From positions 1,019,001-1,079,000 of the forward strand of contig NC_092670.1 of assembly GCF_964355755.1 (NCBI RefSeq): 60,000 nucleotides of DNA, given 5' to 3'. Below the pieces are notes generated by a model. That model was not told the DNA's origin. It was given only the letters and a program-made list of their open reading frames with translations, and did not search any database. Shown here piece after piece: positions 57,904-60,000 of the stretch (position 1 is its first letter; each line of letters opens with the position of its first letter). Source of the DNA: Antedon mediterranea. Its lineage: Eukaryota; Echinodermata; Crinoidea; Comatulida; Antedonidae. Both the position numbers and the translations under genes were made by a program.

Positions 57904-59971
57904 CTTTAAAAATAACATAGACATCATTAATCCAAATGATGCATGATTCTCCTGATATTACTCTTTATTCAAAATTCTACAAAGGTGTATAAAATGGGTA
58001 GCGGTTCGATCAAGACACAACTTTGTGCTGATTACTAGCTGCATTATTATGGGGGTACGTTTCCATACATGTTTGATCCAAAAAAATGGCTGTGATAATA
58101 ATGTGCAGTGCATTGAGAGATTGCTTATATGCGCTATATAAGAATGAACCATTATTATTATTTTTTTTTTTTATTCAGTCAAAACCAACAGCGATAAATA
58201 CCGCCACTAACAGGTTTGAAACATAAACAATACAACATCAAAAACGGTTAACAATAAAATACAGATAAAATATATATATATTCATCTGCATATCAAGCAG
58301 GCGGTCCGAGTTCGAGTCTCGGTTGGGGCGACTTTTTCTCATTCTCACAGATTTCCTCATCTTTATCGTTTCAAATTAATTAATTAAATTTCAGTATATT
58401 ACCGGGCGGTTTAGAATTAATGTTCGTTGCCTGATTTGTTTATATATATATATATATATATAACATAGATCGGCATGCCATAAACAATTTCAAATTTATA
58501 TTATAAAAGGAATATGCAATAAATGTCTATTTCGTGTACAACCAGGGACATTTAAACTAAATAGTGAAATTAATAAACAGTCATATTTAGAATTTAAAAT
58601 ATTATATAAAAAAACCATATCAGATATCGTTCGACGATTGCTGACAGAATCAATGGAAAAGGCAAAATTAACACAGTTATAAGACAGGAATCGTACAAAC
58701 TTCCGTTGAATATGTAAAAAGTGTAATTATTACCACTGTAGCTAATATGATAATGTTCATCCTCTGACTCATAATCAGAATATTCATCTGATTTCTTGTC
58801 ATCGTCATCCTCCCTTCTTTCCGTGTTTAATTCATCTTGATCAGTTTGTTCCAACAACTGTCTGATCCATGTGGATTCAGTCTTGTCTTCCTCCTCACTT
58901 TCTGGACTTTTGTCACTTTGAAAAGTAACCTGGAAAAAACGAGATAAAACCATCAAGAATCAAGATTCTAAAGAGCTATAAATTTACCTTTCCTTTGGCA
59001 ATAGAGAATTATATATAAAACTAGAGATACTATGTTGAATAGAACATGAACCCAGTCAGATAAATTTTGATCAAGTTTAACTCCTCAATGTGGTAACTAA
59101 ATTACAAAACTGCTGAATTGTATCAATATACGTTTATCCAAGAGGCTCCTTAATTATTTGTAGTGCTTTTTAAAGATACTTTAAGTGGACACCTTTGGGT
59201 CCCAACAAATTGTCCAATTAATAGCACCATCTACTGAATAGTAGTTAATTCATTTTTGACCACATGAAAAGTGTCTTTTAACAGGGGGAGGGAAGCTATG
59301 TAACAACAATAATGATGGAATGAATGATGTTAAGCTCCGTCTACACTAATCAATCACTAGTTTGACAAAAAAGTGTGATGTTGGCCAAATATGGTAGTGA
59401 AATACCCAAATATGGTAGTGATATGACATCATCATGTCCATGGGCACATTACATTTTGTTGTCACATAAAGTTGGAGTGTAGACAGAGCTTTACGAATGA
59501 GTGAATGTTGCATCATCATAACCTGTTGAATGACAGGATCATAGTGGTCAGCTCTCTTCTTCCCTCGCCAATTGTTAGAAAAGTCTGGATTGCGTTCAGC
59601 ATACTTATTTCCACGGAAAATCTTGGGAATTTCACTTATTGAAATATCGATACTATTCTGAAAAAAAATAATACAAAGTTCACATTTGAGAAGAACACCG
59701 ATTGCCAGACTCATTTTCATCCTCGGAGTAGTTGATCCCACCATAATGTAAACATTTATATCATTAAGTATGGCTTACAATCAGTAGGCAAAAGGAGTTG
59801 AGTAAAACGGAAAGATACAGAGTATACAATGTACAGTACCTCATCAATATCCAAGCCTATAAGCTTGTTCATCACGCTGATACAGGTTGGAATGGCAGTG
59901 AGTTTATTGCGAAACAGGTCAAGATATTGTAAATCTACAAGCATGTCAAATGACACCGGAAGCTCTGAAAT
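57787..59971 (-). CDS. leucine-rich-repeat protein with acidic C-terminal region (partial, four exons)
   Basis: Four exons (59840-59971, 59523-59657, 58734-58929, 57787-57903) join in phase to 580 nt. The first carries LRR units (ISELPVSFDMLVDLQYLDL, NKLTAIPTCISVMNKLIGLD) of the short SHOC2-like 23-residue type. The second is basic and linker-like (IPKIFRGNKYAERNPDF, WRGKKRADHYDPVIQQ). The third and fourth are very acidic, with DDDDKK, YSDYESEDEHY and a doubled ENWEEE motif. I do not recognise the family. The gene enters from the right edge, where more LRRs are expected. After 57787 there is a good GTAAGA donor; reading through it instead gives 16 further residues and TAG at 57736-57734, so this may be close to the 3' end. 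Confidence 0.8.
57985..58172 (+). repeat. dispersed repeat, uninterrupted copy with (ATT)n tail
   Basis: Contains TACGTTTCCATACATGTTTG, GTGCAGTGCATTGAGAG and GCGCTATATAAGAATGAACC followed by ATTATTATT. The copy at 6245-6720 is interrupted by a SINE. A LINE or SINE 3' end is likely. Confidence 0.65.
58282..58430 (+). mobile_element. 5'-truncated tRNA-derived SINE
   Basis: Holds the 3' half of a tRNA-like head (AAGCAGGCGGTCCGAGTTCG, B box GAGTTCGAGTCTCGG, acceptor arm GGGGCGAC). The tail continues CCTCATCTTTATCGTTTC and ATTACCGGGCGGTTTAGAAT. That tail, inverted, hosts the SINE at 26378-26632. Confidence 0.7.
58734..58929 (-). CDS. LRR gene exon, acidic region
   Basis: Sixty-five codons plus 1 nt: VTFQSDKSPESEEEDKTEST, WIRQLLEQTDQDELN, DDDDKKSDEYSDYESEDEHY. 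The acceptor is CGTTTTTTCCAG and the donor GTG|GTAATA. Confidence 0.82.
59331..59492. mobile_element. CTCTGTC-type MITE copy 6
   Basis: Ends AGCTCCGTCTACACTAATC / GGAGTGTAGACAGAGC. Contains CCAAATATGG twice in tandem. It lies in the LRR gene intron between exons 58734-58929 and 59523-59657. Confidence 0.87.
59523..59657 (-). CDS. LRR gene exon, basic linker
   Basis: Forty-five codons beginning NSIDISISEIPKIFRGNKYA, phase 0 on both sides. The acceptor follows a run of eight T; the donor is CAG|GTTATG, a weaker but acceptable site. Confidence 0.8.
59840..59971 (-). CDS. LRR gene exon with leucine-rich repeats
   Basis: Forty-four codons, phase 0 on both sides. LxxLxxLxLxxNxLxxIPxxI spacing is clear (LVDLQYLDLFRNKLTAIP). 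The acceptor is ACTTTTCAG and the donor GAG|GTACTG. Confidence 0.88.
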
Positions 59972-60000
59972 CTGAAAAGTTTGAGAAGACTTAGTCAAGT

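Overview
This is an AT-rich, intron-rich nuclear window from an animal. No bacterial operons, CRISPR arrays or phage genes are visible. Short exons with GT-AG introns, two bilaterian gene families (lethal giant larvae and class II Rab11-FIP), CR1-type LINEs, tRNA-headed SINEs, MITEs and a Helitron point to an invertebrate. The frequent aggcctag-type words make an echinoderm or other marine deuterostome my best guess; that is inference only. Three protein-coding genes are supported, all on the minus strand.

(1) Right edge, 57787-59971: four consecutive exons of a leucine-rich-repeat gene with an acidic tail. Its 5' part lies beyond the window. I do not recognise the family. (2) Centre, 22775-47641: a complete RAB11FIP3/4-type gene (Rab11-FIP class II; Nuf in flies). 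Fifteen exons join in phase to a 596-residue protein with two degenerate N-terminal EF-hands, an acidic EEQYEDYGE segment, a long coiled coil and a C-terminal Rab11-binding domain. A possible alternative first exon at 36280-36441 would replace the EF-hands with a hydrophobic, membrane-type segment. (3) Left, 3370-17261: the first five coding exons (179 codons) of an LLGL/lethal(2)giant larvae polarity gene, whose remainder lies off the left edge.

The rest is dominated by repeats. A 9-bp GATAGTAAT satellite (about 1.7 kb in total) near 49.5-57.5 kb is split by a 2.5-kb Helitron at an exact A|T site and by a full-length CR1-superfamily LINE. The LINE is itself split by a 626-bp TTAA-flanked MITE, and its frame stays open across that MITE. 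At the left edge a second Helitron 3' end abuts a broken LINE reverse transcriptase, from which a 19-copy 44-bp satellite has grown. Inside RAB11FIP intron sequence lies a 2.75-kb DNA transposon with about 690-bp terminal inverted repeats and a TCAT duplication, carrying part of a transposase split by a SINE. Seven copies of a MITE ending in CTCTGTCTACACT-type repeats, six of them nearly complete, are spread over all three genes; most contain CArG-box-like words. Other arrays have 22-, 53-, 88- and 97-bp units.

The two complete or partial bilaterian genes are linked by position only: RAB11FIP ends about 5.5 kb upstream of the LLGL start, in the same direction. Both families act in membrane traffic and polarity, but nothing in the sequence shows co-regulation.
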